From Vombatus ursinus (lineage: Eukaryota > Chordata > Mammalia > Diprotodontia > Vombatidae), in contig NW_020954615.1 in NCBI RefSeq assembly GCF_900497805.2, positions 12,043,665 to 12,107,664 of the forward strand: DNA of 64,000 bases, given 5' to 3'. The notes beneath the pieces were generated by a model. It was not told where the DNA came from and did not search any database. It saw only the letters and a program-made list of their open reading frames with translations. Shown piece by piece: positions 1 through 11,028 of this stretch (position 1 is the first letter of the stretch; each line of letters begins with the position of its first letter). The translations under genes and the position numbers were made by a program.

Positions 1-75
1 TTCCTTGAGACTATGCCTCCCTTAATACCTTAATATAATTTGAGAATAATGCATTTGGGTTTTTGCTGCCATAAC

Positions 76-180
76 ACACTACATATACATATACATATAC
101 ATATATGTACATATATGTATGTGTACATATGTATACATATATATAATATATACATATATGTAGTATATGTGTGTGTTACA
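76..180. repeat. (TATACA)n/(TA)n microsatellite
   Basis: Alternating purine-pyrimidine run of tatac, catat and tgtgtg units. The open frames across it are low-complexity artefacts. Bases 1-75 hold nothing recognisable. Confidence 0.9.
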
Positions 181-184
181 TATC

Positions 185-332
185 ATATACACAGAGAGCC
201 ACACAGAAAGAGACAGAGACAGAGAGAGACAGATAAAGAGGCAGAGAGACAGAAACAGAGGCAGAAAAGAGACAGACAAACAGAGAGACAAAGAGACAGA
301 GAGAAAGAGAGACAGAGACAGAGAGAGAGACT
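185..332. repeat. (GACAGA)n purine-rich simple repeat
   Basis: Imperfect agacag/agagac units for about 150 bp, almost pure A/G with scattered C. It directly follows the TA-rich microsatellite, making a compound simple repeat. The 101-aa frame through it is low complexity and is not called. Confidence 0.9.
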
Positions 333-434
333 TGAGGTCCAGTAAAAATCTAAGATTTGTTTACAGATAAATAGCAGTTAATCCTATACTTGTAAACTTG
401 ATTTTTAAGCAAAAAGCAATACACTATATTATTT

Positions 435-650
435 AGGAATTTGGGAACTGTACTTGTGATTTCATTAGTATGGAGAACTCCTGGGTGAGGAAGTTACCTC
501 TACCAATTCAAGACAGGACCTTCTCTGCAATTTAGAGACTGACCTAGAGCGTTAAGAGTTTAAGAAACTTACCCAGGGTCACACAGCCAGGAGATGTCAG
601 AAGTAAGACTTGAACCTAGGGCACCTTGACTCTTTGGTCAACCCTCTCTC
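435..650 (-). mobile_element. Old CORE-SINE, antisense
   Basis: On the + strand it reads tail first ('cttgtgatttcattag'), then the CORE region ('cccagggtcacacagcc') and a tRNA-like head. The same architecture recurs at 5225-5480 and, in sense, at 25655-25905, so it is one family. Heavily diverged. Family name uncertain (a marsupial MIR/THER-like CORE-SINE). Confidence 0.7.
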
Positions 651-654
651 CCCA

Positions 655-1050
655 ATAACCCATTCTACTTCTTTACTTTTACCTCCATTAAATTTCACGT
701 TACTTAGATTCTACCTGATGTTTTAGCCTCTCAAGACTGTTTTGGATTTGGACTCCATTATATAACATATTAGTTATCCCTCTCTTCTTTCTATCTGTCA
801 ACTTGATAAGCAGGACATCCATGGATTTATCCAAGTCATTAATAAAAATACTAACTAGCATAGGGACAAGCCCAGGTCCCTTGGTCCCTTCAGTGGAAAG
901 TGCCTTCCAAGTTGTCATTAAACCAGTAATAATTATTCTCTGGGCCCAGAAGTTCAACTGCTTTGAAACCAAATAAATATACTGTAGCTTTTATTTGAAA
1001 AAAAAGTGTGGGAGACTATACCAAATACTTTGGTGAAACCGAGGTAAAAA
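655..1050 (-). mobile_element. L3/CR1 LINE fragment, reverse transcriptase part
   Basis: The antisense reading contains a CR1-type RT segment: 'GPGLVPMLVSIFINDLDKS' aligns with the family motif GxVLGPxLFNIFINDLD. A decayed copy of the FADD box follows (K-L-T-D in place of F-A-D-D). On the + strand it shows the usual antisense CR1 phrases such as 'ccaagtcattaataaaaa' and 'aaatactttggtgaaac'. Both ends are truncated and the frame does not stay open. Old and inactive. Confidence 0.8.
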
Positions 1051-1065
1051 TAAGTATAAAGACAG

Positions 1066-1313
1066 GGTTGTGCTGGAGCCAGAGCATACCACTCACTAGA
1101 GTTAATTGGTAAATACTGAGTGTGAGCCTTTAGCCCTTAGAAATCAACAAACACTCTGAATCTGGGCTTGACTGATTGTTTTGTTGATTGTCTGGAATTA
1201 AGAAAGTGATGGAGAAAACTGTTAATAATGCAGATTCAGCTTAAAAGTACATCATGCATACAAAATTTTTTTCCATCGAGTCCATTGTTAAACATTTAGC
1301 AGCACACCAAAGG
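1066..1313. mobile_element. Unnamed ~240-bp interspersed repeat, copy 1
   Basis: Aligns along its length with 21482-21714, sharing 'agaaagtgatggagaaaa', 'gtgtgagc' and 'aaatca[ag]caaa'. Copy 2 lies inside an L2, so its ends can be judged. Both copies begin near TGTGCTGGAG and end near CAGCA, and the first bases are complementary to the last, which suggests short terminal inverted repeats of a non-autonomous DNA transposon. I do not recognise a family name. Bases 1314-1528 beyond it hold nothing recognised. Confidence 0.55.
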
Positions 1314-1529
1314 TATTTTGACCTACCCATTTAGAAACTATGTCCAAAAAATAAAAACAGATTAGTGTAATATGACCTGTTCTTTTAAAATTATGATTAA
1401 ATATTGTGTTAGAAACTTAACATCGAACATCCAAACAGAGAGCCTAACTTGCTTAGTATCTTTGAGCCAATTAATAACAACATATAATCCTAACCCATTT
1501 TAGTCCCTCCCTCAAAGGCCCCACTAAAA

Positions 1530-1865
1530 TAGGGGAAGCCCCACTAGGATTTTTTTGTCCTTTCATACATTGATTTCTCTTCATGCAATTATAGATCATG
1601 TGCACTCTCTTCTCAGTCTACTTGATTCGCTTTACATTGTTTTATAAAAGCCCTTTGATTTCTTTATATTCCACATAGTTCTAGGCATTCATTGCATTAT
1701 GATATTTCATTGCATTCATATACCCATGATTTATTTAACCATTTGCCTATCATTGAGCATTTAGGTTATTTCCTGAATATTTTTGTTTGTTGTTTGGGTT
1801 TGTGGTTGTTATTGTTATTGTTTGCCATTAGAGATAGTACTGCTATGAAACGTCTTGGAATAAGC
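1530..1865 (-). mobile_element. L1 3' end fragment, antisense
   Basis: Reads as the antisense of an L1 ORF2/3'-UTR junction: 'gatttatttaaccatttgcc', 'gagcatttaggttatttcc' and 'actgctatgaaacgtcttgg'. These match the well-known phrases around the end of mammalian L1. Truncated, strongly diverged, with a GTT-rich insertion in the middle. Confidence 0.7.
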
Positions 1866-2404
1866 AGTCCGCTCTTGTTGAAGCCTCCCTCTTATGCCGG
1901 CTCTAGGTTCTCAACCTGACATTGCCTTAAGTATTGGACTTGAAGTTTGTTTTTCCTTTGCCCTTTTTAGTCCTTGGTGTACGAAATGGAGTCTTGCATT
2001 TGGGAGCTTAACCCATAAAAATCCAGGAGTTCAGGAATCCAGGCTGGGTGTGCAGCCAGCCCAAAGTGAAGCCATAAGGAGCAAGGTCCAGCATCCTACC
2101 CCTGTAGAGTTTTAGATTTGAACTTGACTGTGAGCTCAATCCTCTTCATCTCCCTAGAATCTCAGATGGTATAAGGAGGTTTGTGCCCCAAAGCTGTTGA
2201 GGAAAAGGTTTGAATTTTTGTCCTTGCTATAACTTGGAAGTAAATATCTCTGTGAAGGCTATTTCAAAGTTAAATGATTAAATGGAACTGTGGTGCTATC
2301 CTCTGGGCTCTTCAACTAGGGGAAACACAGTCACTGAGGTCTAAACCAGTGACAGAAAAGAGAAAATTTCCAAACCCTTCAGGGTGCCAAAGAACCATAA
2401 GGGG
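1866..2404. other. Unassigned sequence
   Basis: Ordinary AT-rich DNA. Two short open frames (64-75 codons) overlap it, but nothing in them resembles a known domain and no splice context is convincing. Confidence 0.5.
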
Positions 2405-2965
2405 AGGGTCAAAACATAAGAGACATGTCAAACTGAATGTCCAGTAGATATCTTAAACTCAACGTGCCCAAAATTGAACTCATTATCTTTTTTTTTTTGG
2501 TGAGGCAATTGGGGTTAAGTGACTTACCCAGAGTCACACAGCTAGTGAGTATTATATGTCTGAGGCTGGATTTGAACTCAGGTCCTCCTGACTCCAGGAC
2601 CATTGCTCTATCCTCTGCACCACCTAGATGTCCCTGAACTCTTTAACTTTTCCCCAAACCTTCCTGCTCTCCTACCTTCCCTATTACTGTAGAAGCCAGC
2701 ACCATCCTCACAGTCCCTCAAGCTCACAATGTAGAAGGGCATCTTGAATTCCTCATTATCTCTTCCCCCCTCCATCTAATCTTTTACCAAGGCCTGTCAT
2801 TTCACCTTTGAAACATCTCTCAATTATGCCCCTTTCTCTCCTCTGATACCACCACCACTCTAGTGCCAGCCCTCATTACCTCATTCCAGGATTATTCATA
2901 GCCTGCTGGTGGGTCTGCCTGCCTCAAGTCTCTCCCCACATATTGCCTGTATAACTGTGATGCTC
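2405..2965 (+). mobile_element. L2 LINE fragment, ORF2 C-terminal part
   Basis: Contains the L2 phrases 'gatatcttaaactcaac', 'cccaaaattgaactcatt', 'ctcaagctcacaatgtag', 'gccagccctcattacctc' and 'gtctgcctgcctcaagtctc' in the right order. Split by the antisense SINE at 2487-2634. No 3' tail is present, and bases 2966-3350 downstream are unassigned. Confidence 0.85.
2487..2634 (-). mobile_element. tRNA-headed SINE with poly-A tail (WSINE-like), nested in L2
   Basis: Antisense: an oligo-T run, 'ggtgaggcaattggggtta', the CORE motif 'gagtcacacagctagt' and a head ending 'ccacctagatgtccc'. L2 sequence resumes directly after it, and 'tgaactc' lies on both sides as a probable target-site duplication. 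The A-tail suggests L1-driven mobility (inference). Confidence 0.9.
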
Positions 2966-3354
2966 TGAACTTGCCCTTTTATTAGTAGAATGCATACTTT
3001 CAGTTTTGACAAGAGTGGTAATAGGATGTGCTGAGCCATCCCTGTTCTTGCTGGAAATATCAAATGTGGGCCAATGACCAGGGTAATCTTTACAAAGCCT
3101 TTGTTTGCATAATAGTTCTTTTGTGAGAGGAGCTGATATAAGGTCTTATTAGCAGCACAATGTTCTCACCAAAGCCATTGGTGACCTTTATGTAGCAACA
3201 GACTTGGGCTTCCTTGATGCATTATCTCTTCAAATGAGGACTGTGGCCTTAAAGGAGGTTAAAGGGAAACACAGGAAGAGAGACGGAGATGAGGAAAAAG
3301 GACAGATGGTGGAGGGTACTCATAAAGAATTGTCCAAGGTGAACCATACTTGGA

Positions 3355-4940
3355 AAATACCTATTGGCACAAACCTGCTCAAGTCTCTCTCATTGTTAAA
3401 AAGATCTTTGACTTGACCCTTCCATCCCCCCTAATTAGCATCTTATATCTTCTTCCCTTTGTGGCTAAACTCCTTGAAAAAGCCATCCATGATAGATGCC
3501 TCCACTTTTTCTCCTCTTACTATCTTCTTAACCCCTTACAATCCATCAATAAACATTTGTTATATGCCTACTCTGTATCAGGCACTGTGCCAAGCACTGA
3601 AGTACAAAAATAGGCAGCTCCCAACCTCATCATTGCACCAAAGCTGTTCTCTCCAAAGTCACTAGTGATCTCTAACTACCAAACCCAAAGGCTTTTTCTC
3701 AATCCTCATTCTTCTTGACCTCTCTCAGCCTTTGACCATGATCCCCTTCTTCTCCTTGATACTCTTTTCTTTCTAGGTTTTTTGGACCCCACTGTCCTTT
3801 GGTTCTCTTCCTACCTATTTGACTGCTCCTTCTCAGTCTTTTTGCTGGGTAATCCCACAGGATTCTGTCCTGGGCCCTCTTATTTTCTCCTTCTATACTA
3901 CTTCACTTGGTGATCCCATCAGCTCTTATGGATTCGATTACCATATCTATTACCCATTATCTAAGAGATGATTCTCAGAGCTAGTTATCTTTCACCTAAC
4001 TTCTCTGCTGACATCACAAACTGAATGTCTAGTAAGCACCTTCAATTCAACATGTCCATTATCTTTCTCCTAAACCTTCCCTCTTAACATTCCTATTACT
4101 GTTGCGGGCGCCACCATCTTCCCAATCTCTCAGGCTCACCACCTAGGAGTCATTCTCAACTCTTCACTATTTCTCACCCCTCATATCCAATCTGTTGCCA
4201 GGCCTGTTGATTTCACCTCTACAACATTTTTTGAATATGCCCTCCTTTCTCCTCTGACATTGTTCCTAAACTGGTGCAGGCCCTCATCACCTCACACCTG
4301 GACTGTTGCAATAGTGGCTAGAGGGGGTCTGCTGGCCTGAGTCTCTCCCAGCTTCAATTTATCCTCCTTTCCACCACTAAAGTGATTTTCCTAAAGCACA
4401 TGTCTGACAATGTCACCCCTTTTCTCAATAAACTCCAGTGACTACTTGTCACAGGATCAAATATAAAATTCTCTGTTTAGCATTCAAAGTCCTTTATAAC
4501 CCACTCCCTTCTACCTTTCTGGTCTTCTTACCTTATTCCTTGCCACATACTCTTCAATCCAATATCATTCAGTACTACCAGCCTCCTTGCCATTCCACAA
4601 ATAAGACACTCCATCTCTCAGCTCTTGGCATTTTCTCTGTCACTCATGCCTGGAATACTTCCTCACAACTGCCTCCTGATTTCCCTAGACTTCAAGTCTA
4701 AACTAAAATCCCATCTTCTTTGGGAAGACTTTTTCTGACTCCTTTAAATGACAATGTTTCCCTCTTTTATTTCCCATTTTTCCTGTATATAGTTGTTTGT
4801 ACATTTTTTTGGTTGTTGTCACTCCCATTAGATTATGGGCTCCATGAAGGCAGGTGCTATCTTTTGCCTCTTTTTGCATCCCTAGCACTTAGCACAGAGC
4901 CTGGCACATAGTAGGTGTATTAAACATTGATCATAGTCAT
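3355..4940 (+). mobile_element. L2 LINE, ~1.6 kb of ORF2 plus 3' end
   Basis: One of the longest L2 copies here. In order: 'ctaaactccttgaaaaagcc', an RT part ('ctctcagcctttgaccatga', the AFDxVDH region; 'ggattctgtcctgggccctc', the GSVLGPL region), then 'cacctggactgttgcaatag' (HLDYCN) and the C-terminal region, open at 4438-4701. That frame reads 'RIKYKILCLAFKVLYN' and ends with a WN..LP-like stretch ('AWNTSSQLPPD') typical of CR1/L2 ORF2 C-termini. It closes with 'gagcctggcacatagtagg' and a poor AATAAA-like tail. Around 3535-3605 a short antisense L2-tail-like piece ('aataaacatttgttatatgc') interrupts it. Many frame breaks; not active. Confidence 0.9.
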
Positions 4941-4984
4941 TCAGTCTATAGTCAATCCTTACTTACTGACTGACTATAATCAGG

Positions 4985-5145
4985 AACACTTAGAACACTT
5001 CTTATGATCTGTATAACCTTGGACAAGCCATTTGTTTTCTCTGGGCTTCAGTTACCTTGTCTGTAAAATGAAAGCATTGAACTAGATAGCTTCTAAGTTC
5101 CCATCCAGATCTAAACATATGATCTCATGATCCCCTGATTCAAAC
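4985..5145 (+). mobile_element. MIR3 (Ther-2) SINE
   Basis: Shows 'cttggacaagccatttg', 'cagttaccttgtctgtaaaa' and the L3-type tail 'gatctaaacatatgatctca'. Strongly diverged. Confidence 0.65.
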
Positions 5146-5224
5146 TCAGCAATCACTCCACACCATCATGCCTCTTTGCTTCTTTGTTACCTACAAAACC
5201 TAGCGCAGTTGTGGTTGTTTTGTT

Positions 5225-5480
5225 CTGTTTTGCTGTGTTTTTTGGTCTAGACCTGTCATTTTATTGGCGTGGGGGAACTTCTGTCATGGAAACCCTTTCC
5301 ACCATTGCAAAGTGTAAATTCACTCATAATTGATAGATTTGGATAATGTCCCTGGGAGAACTGAAAGATTAAGTGATTTTCCCAAAGTCACATAGCTATT
5401 ACATATCAGGGGCAGTTCTTGAAGCTGGTTGGTCCTGACTCCAAAGCTGAACCTCCATCCACCATGCCATCTTATCTCTC
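5225..5480 (-). mobile_element. Old CORE-SINE, antisense
   Basis: Same family as 435-650: tail 'gacctgtcattttattgg', CORE 'cccaaagtcacatagcta', and a head region ending 'caccatgccatctta'. A short L2-tail-like piece follows at 5485-5535. Confidence 0.65.
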
Positions 5481-5535
5481 ATGCCTTGCACTTAGTAGTA
5501 TAGCTTTAATATATGTTTATTTAACTGAATAACCA

Positions 5536-5899
5536 TTGGAATACCTCAGTCACATTTGGTTTATCCTCTGTGTGGCAACTTACCAAGGACAAAGGCAGGA
5601 ATCAAACAAGTGGTAATGAATGATGGGTAAGTATTTCACCAGCAGAGGGAGAATTTTTGAAGATACATCAAACCATAGAGGTGAATAAACTCTAGGGTTA
5701 CTGATTTTGGTACCATGGCTCAGTCTGCAGACAGCAAATCTAGGCTTTCCTTCACTATATGATGACAGTCCTCTGTTTCCACTAGTAACAGAGTCAGCCT
5801 GAGGCAAAACAAAGATGTAGGCATTGTTTATCATTTGTGCCACCCCCACTGCTTTCACATAGAAGGGTGCATCTGGAAGCAACCACAGAGCTTTAGTAT
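5536..5899. other. Unassigned sequence
   Basis: No repeat or gene recognised. A 143-codon antisense frame (5580-6011) begins inside the minisatellite and has no family resemblance, so it is not called. Confidence 0.45.
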
Positions 5900-6310
5900 A
5901 TAACGTGCAGAATTGCTGAGTTGAAAGGGGCTTTAGAACATAGAGTTGGATGAGACCATAAAATATAGAATGTAGAATGTCGGAGTTAGGAGAGATCTTA
6001 GAACATAGCACATAAAAGGTTAGAGTTGATAGGGGCCTTAAAACAGAAAATATCAGAGTTGAGATTGACCTTAGAACATAGAACAGAATGTCAGAGCTAG
6101 AAGGGACCTTAGAATTGACATAGATAGAACCTTGGAATATAGAATATAAAATGTCAGAGCAAAAGGCCTAAGAATATAGAACAAATGATGGAAGAAGTAG
6201 AAGGGGATTTTGGACAGAGAAATTTGGTGTTAGTATTAGAAGTAATCTTAGAACAAATAATATCAGGAATGGAAAAGGCCTTAAAGATCTCTTGGTCTGC
6301 ATCCTCATGT
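5900..6310. repeat. Degenerate minisatellite built from an L3/MIR3-tail-like unit
   Basis: About ten imperfect units of roughly 30-50 bp, each with forms of 'atagaat', 'gtcagagct' and 'aggg[ac]ccttaga'. Spacing is irregular and units are strongly diverged. The unit looks like the antisense of the L3/MIR3 3' end, which itself finishes in short tandem repeats. The last unit runs into an ordinary MIR3-like remnant ('gatcaggaaactgaaac'). Confidence 0.75.
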
Positions 6311-7039
6311 TTTAGATCAGGAAACTGAAACTAAAGAACCCTAGTTCCCTCTCATTCATTACCTGGTACCCTATTAAAGTCTACTATGAGGAAAGGCCCT
6401 TTTCCTGGTCCCCCTGAAATCACAGAGTTGTAGGCAAAAACTTTGCCTTAGTTCTGCTGTCTAACAGTAATGATTAAGCCATATTTACTTCCGCTCAATA
6501 ATATGCCCAGCTCCTAGGACCTGGGGAATTATCTAATCTGGAATTAACATGTTGTAATTGACTGACTATGATATAAAGCCCATAAAAGTAATTTACACAG
6601 ATTACTACAGCCATCATTTCTCACTTGCTTTATGGCACCCTAGACCAATCACATGCATTTGGATTGAAAAGTAAATGGGTGAACCTCAAACTTCCAGCAC
6701 TCACTATTCCCTTCAAATCTTTACCCTCTTTCACACTTTCTCTCCCTTTCAAGTACTATAAATAACATCTTTTTTTTTTTCATCAAAAGGTACAAAGCAT
6801 GTCAAAAACACTGGGAGATATACAGTTATGAATCCTTTATTTAATAGATCTTCAGAACAATGACGCATGTGTGATATAGCACTAAGGCATGGCCTACCAG
6901 AATGAAGGTGTCCAGAGAGAAATATAGTGTGCCAGGTACTCCATTAAACATCTCCAAGTCTACCAACTGGGTTGTATTTTTGTCATCAAGAATTCAATTT
7001 TTTAAATGAAAATATATATATTTATAATGAGGACATGAA
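6311..7039. other. Mostly unassigned; possible conserved block near 6430-6760
   Basis: After a short MIR3 remnant the sequence is free of recognisable repeats, apart from an oligo-T at about 6770-6781. It carries several TAAT/ATTA motifs ('ggaattaacatgttgtaatt'). No gene signal. Confidence 0.4.
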
Positions 7040-7215
7040 TTTCTGTGATAAAAGTAAGGAGAATCTAGGAGGGGTAGAAGGGATCTTAGAGATCATCTCT
7101 TTCCAATTTTCTCACATGGTATATGAGGAAATTGAGGCCTGGAGAGATGGATTGTCAAGGTTATAGAGTTAGAAAGTGAAATTCAAACCCTTTTCCTCTG
7201 AGTGGAAAATCAGGG
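7040..7215 (-). mobile_element. MIR3 SINE, antisense
   Basis: Antisense tail 'agaagggatcttagagatca', then 'gaggaaattgaggcctgg' and a degenerate CORE. The following 7216-7484 is AT-rich, with attaat repeats near 7405-7460. Confidence 0.7.
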
Positions 7216-7484
7216 TTCTTTTGAATGTACTGAAGTTCCTAACCATGTTTTACCCATGTCTCACACTTTTTTCTTCTTCTTTTAATACTCTGATTACTTA
7301 GACTGATTCACTGAGTTCAATATCTGAAATTAGTATATACTATCATGATTTAATAGATTATGTTAAGACTTCTGTCTTTCTATATTACCCATGATCTGGT
7401 CTTTTATATATTAATTAATATTAACATTATGTATTAATATAATATATTAATATGTAAATTTTCCCATTATCTAGCTACAGACAG

Positions 7485-7745
7485 GTAGGTATCAGAATGG
7501 ATAGAATATTGAACTTGGAGTCAGGAAGACCTGAGTTCCAATATTACCTCAGATACTGACTGGCTATGTGACCCTGTGCAAGTCATTTCATCTCTTTTAG
7601 CCTCTCTCACCCTTAGTTTAGTCATCTGTAAAATCCAGATAATAATGGCATATTCCTCAAAGAGTTGTTGTGAAGATCAGATGGGATAAAAAATGTAAAG
7701 TGCTTTGTAAATCTTAAAGCATCATATCAATGCTGGCTATTATTA
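7485..7745 (+). mobile_element. tRNA-headed SINE with MIR-type tail
   Basis: Head 'cttggagtcaggaagacctg' with a B-box-like 'gagttccaat', CORE 'ctatgtgaccctgtgcaagt', 'atctgtaaaatccagataat', and the 3' part 'gtaaagtgctttgtaaatct' ending in 'ggctattattag'. Nearly full length. Confidence 0.85.
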
Positions 7746-7779
7746 GCTACGATCATCTCCTGTGCATCAATGTTGATGA

Positions 7780-7900
7780 GTCAGACAACAATCAATCCAA
7801 AACATCTGTTAAGTGCCCAACACCATGCTAAACACTGGAGATACAAAGAAAGATGTAAAGTTTTCCCTGATTTCTAGGATCCCACAAATCTAATAGAAGT
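7780..7900 (-). mobile_element. L2 3' tail, antisense
   Basis: 'caatcaatccaaaacatctg', 'ctaaacactggagatacaaa' and 'cacaaatctaatag' are the antisense of the L2 terminus. A TTTTG-rich stretch follows (about 7905-7970). Confidence 0.65.
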
Positions 7901-8084
7901 GTTTTGTTTTATTTTGTCTCCTCTTGTCTTGCCTTGCCTTATCTTGCCTGGTTTTTATTTTGTTTTTGCTGCTTTCTACAGTGGCTGATATAGCAGCTTT
8001 ATTTGAGCAATTTTCTCCCCACCCTCCATTTTCACTTTAAAAGTCTTCTTAATCTGTTCAAACAGTCTGCAGACAAATACACCT

Positions 8085-8740
8085 TTCAACTCAATTCAGG
8101 AAAAATTCAATAAGCTCTGGTTTAGCACCAAACACTGAACTCAGTGCCAAGGATACAAAAACACCTACAACAAAGACCAACTGTTAAGAAGCCAACTGCT
8201 TATAGGAATGAAAGACAAGCGTACAGACAGTCCTTTTCCAAAAGCATGTGAGATAAATGCAAAAGAGACATTCAGCCTAAATATAATGAGGAATTTGAGG
8301 CAGGGGAGTCTTTCTTCCAGGGAAACTTAGGAGAAAGTGAAAGTGGAAAGTCAAAGACTTGGAAAATAAGGGTAGGGATAAGAGGAAGGAAGAGTCAGCA
8401 ATGACTCCAAGCTTACCAACCTGAGAAGATAATGGCACCATCAGAAGAAAAAAAAAAAAGAAACTGGAGAGAACAACATAGGGAAGCGGAGTTTATGAGC
8501 TCAGCTCTGAACAAGTTGTGTTAGTGGAGCTGTCCAGTAGACAGTTAAAAATAGGGAACTGAGACCCTCGGTAGAGAGGTGGGGGAGGGGCAATGATTTG
8601 AGATTCATCTTCATAGAGGCAAAGATTGTGTCCATGGAAGTGGATGGATTAAATCCCCAAGGGAGTGAACATGGAGGGGAAAAAAAGAGTTGAGGACATC
8701 AGGAACCCATAATTCACCTAAAACTTGAGAGAATGTAAGC
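8085..8740 (-). mobile_element. L2 LINE fragment, antisense
   Basis: Starts with the antisense tail ('ccaaggatacaaaaacacct') and continues through antisense ORF2 and 3' region. 'gctgtccagtagacagtta' and 'atgactccaagcttaccaac' are complements of the phrases seen in sense at 2405-2965. Several internal deletions and an A-run at about 8446-8459. Confidence 0.65.
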
Positions 8741-8921
8741 TGTTACATATCCCTTGCTGTTTCTATCTTTACCTAAAACCTATACCTGTTATAGACACTG
8801 CTAACAACAGGCTAAAGGAAGAATCTTTAAAAAAAATGAGGATCAGACTTGTAAAATGAGCCCTTATGGTTAAAGATTTAAGTAGACATGCAAGGTAAGG
8901 TTAAGAGTGCTTTTTTTTCTA

Positions 8922-9070
8922 GGGGCAGCTAGGTGGTGCAGTGGATAGAGCACTGGCCCTGAAGTCAGGAGGACCTGAGTTCACACCTGGTCTCAGACCA
9001 AACACTTGACACTTACTAGCTGTGTGACCCTGGGCAAGTCACTTAACCCCAATTGCTTAAAAAAAAGAAT
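8922..9070 (+). mobile_element. tRNA-headed SINE with poly-A tail (WSINE-like), full length
   Basis: Head 'ggggcagctaggtggtgcag' with A-box-like 'gtggtgcagtgg' and B-box-like 'gagttcacacc', CORE 'gctgtgtgaccctgggcaag', end 'taaccccaattgct' and an A8 tail. Flanked by an imperfect target duplication: 'aagagtgcttttttttcta' (8903-8921) and 'aagagttcttttcta' (9071-9085). Few changes, so one of the younger insertions. Confidence 0.95.
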
Positions 9071-9085
9071 AAGAGTTCTTTTCTA

Positions 9086-9815
9086 AACTGGCATTGTTTC
9101 CATTATTTCATACTTTATTTCAGATTTAAGCCTCATAAATAGAAAAGCTTCAGTTTTACTTATAAATATCCTGTGATGTAAGTTACCAGATTGCTGTTTT
9201 GATAAATTCAAGAAATTCAAATAACTAAGAAATCAAAAATTAAAAATTTTAAAGTACTACAGGAGGCAGAACTTTGAAAAGTTGTGTGTGTGTTTGTTAA
9301 TTAAGCATTAAAAAAGGCAGAAAATACCTAATTTGTGCAGAGGGTGAACAATACAATTTATAAAGTCTTAAACCCAATTTTTAGAACTTACTATTAGAAC
9401 ATGCTCAAGGTCTGTATATCTCATTAGAATCATTTACATTTGACATATACAATCATTTGATCTTGTTGCTTTCTCAAAATTTTCCACTCCAGCTAATTCA
9501 CCCCTTAGGAGGATGAGATACTTTCAACCTCTAATCCTAAACATGAATACATAACTGTCAGCACTATTTGTAAGATGACTTTTATCCCTTAGGTTCAGTG
9601 ACTATACAAGTAAAAGATGTTTATTTAGCTTCAATTGTAAGAGACAACAAAACACTTGGGATGGGATATGTAAAGATACTAAGTACTTAATCTAAGATTG
9701 TATATGGAAAGCAGTGTATATCTCAGAAGAACAGACTACATGTAAATGTCTTACACTTCAGGACACCTTCAACACACAAGTATTAACCCCAAATTAAATA
9801 ATAAGCCTAAGTAAA
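9086..9815. other. Unassigned AT-rich sequence
   Basis: No repeat family, gene or conserved motif recognised. Confidence 0.5.
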
Positions 9816-9818
9816 ACT

Positions 9819-10050
9819 GGGACAGCTAAGTGGTGCAGTGGTTAGAGTGCTAGGTCTGGAGTCAGGAAGACTTGAGTTCAAACACCTACTAGCTGTGTGA
9901 TCCTTGGCAAGTCACTTAATCCTGTTTGTCTCATTTTCCTCATTTGTAAAATGAGCTGGAGAAGAAAATGGCAAAATCACTCTAGTATCTTTGCAAAAAA
10001 ATGGGGTCACAAAGAGTTGGACACAAATGAAATGACTGAACAACAAGAAA
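9819..10050 (+). mobile_element. CORE-SINE with BovB-type tail (MAR1-like)
   Basis: tRNA-like head, CORE ('cttggcaagtcacttaatcc'), then 'atgagctggagaagaaaatg' and 'ggggtcacaaagagttgg'. The last 80 bases are the complement of the BovB 3' terminus as seen at 16760. This SINE type is known from marsupials and is thought to be moved by the RTE/BovB enzyme. Confidence 0.9.
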
Positions 10051-10051
10051 G

Positions 10052-11028
10052 TAGAATTGGATTTCCCTTTGAGGTAACACAAAATAGTTCAGAAGTTATT
10101 CTCCTCTAAGATAACCGTTTGCTCAGAAATTCTTTTTCTTTAAAACAAAACAGAAAAATGTTTCTTACTTTTCCCTTCATTAATTAGTAGCTATATGTCC
10201 TACAAGCCCTTTTTCATCATGATGTTTATTTCCATATTATTCTGTGGTATTTGAAGCATACCTTATGGTAATATACATGAATATATTTACTAGTAAGTGG
10301 GTGGCAACTTTAAAACCTGCATCTCAGTATCTTAACTCAAATATTTAAATGTTAATTTTAACAACAAATAGGTAACATGTTGATTGTAGATATTTGCCAT
10401 GAAATGGAGAAGGAGGGATAAAGTTATAGCAGGGGGAGTATACTCTCTTGGCTTGGTCAGAGTCTAGGTGGGAGTCATATCCATCAGTCAATCATGTCAT
10501 TAATATTTCTTAATCTTTATCAGCTTCAAACTCCAAGAATCCATAGAGATGCTTTTAGCAGCTATAAAAACCTTTAAACTATAACATGAAATTTACCACA
10601 AAAAACATTACATTTCAGTTACATATCCTGATTTCAAATACATGTATAATGCCACTTCCTTGATTTTTTTTAAGTTGGGTGCAATCAGAAGGGGTGACAG
10701 AGGTGGTGGCACACAGAGATCTAACAGGTCTGTAACATAGAACACAAGGCAGCAAGCCTGCAGTGGTTTATCTCTTCTGTTGAGGCATGGGAAGGGGAGG
10801 GGTCTAAATTCTCCTAGCCCTAGTTAAAGTTTACAAATGCCTGGTCTATTCAAATAACAATTAAGTTCTGTTATCATTCACAGAAGTAATAGAAAGCATT
10901 TTCCCAAGTTAAATATTACTTTTTTTTTTACTTTCTCTTCACATTGGAATCTCACTGATACTACTTCTCAATTTTCAGAATCTCGGTAGTTTTCTCTGAA
11001 CATTCACTATTCCCCTCCTTTAAAATAC
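10052..11028. other. Unassigned sequence
   Basis: AT-rich, no repeat recognised. Contains oligo-T at 10662-10669 and 10919-10929. Confidence 0.45.

Noticed and set aside
4438-4701. 87-codon frame as a gene
   Set aside because: It is the C-terminal ORF2 of the L2 LINE.
5580-6011. 143-codon antisense frame
   Set aside because: Partly made of minisatellite units; no family resemblance.
8922-9000. tRNA gene
   Set aside because: A- and B-box-like motifs belong to the tRNA-derived SINE head; no cloverleaf can be drawn.
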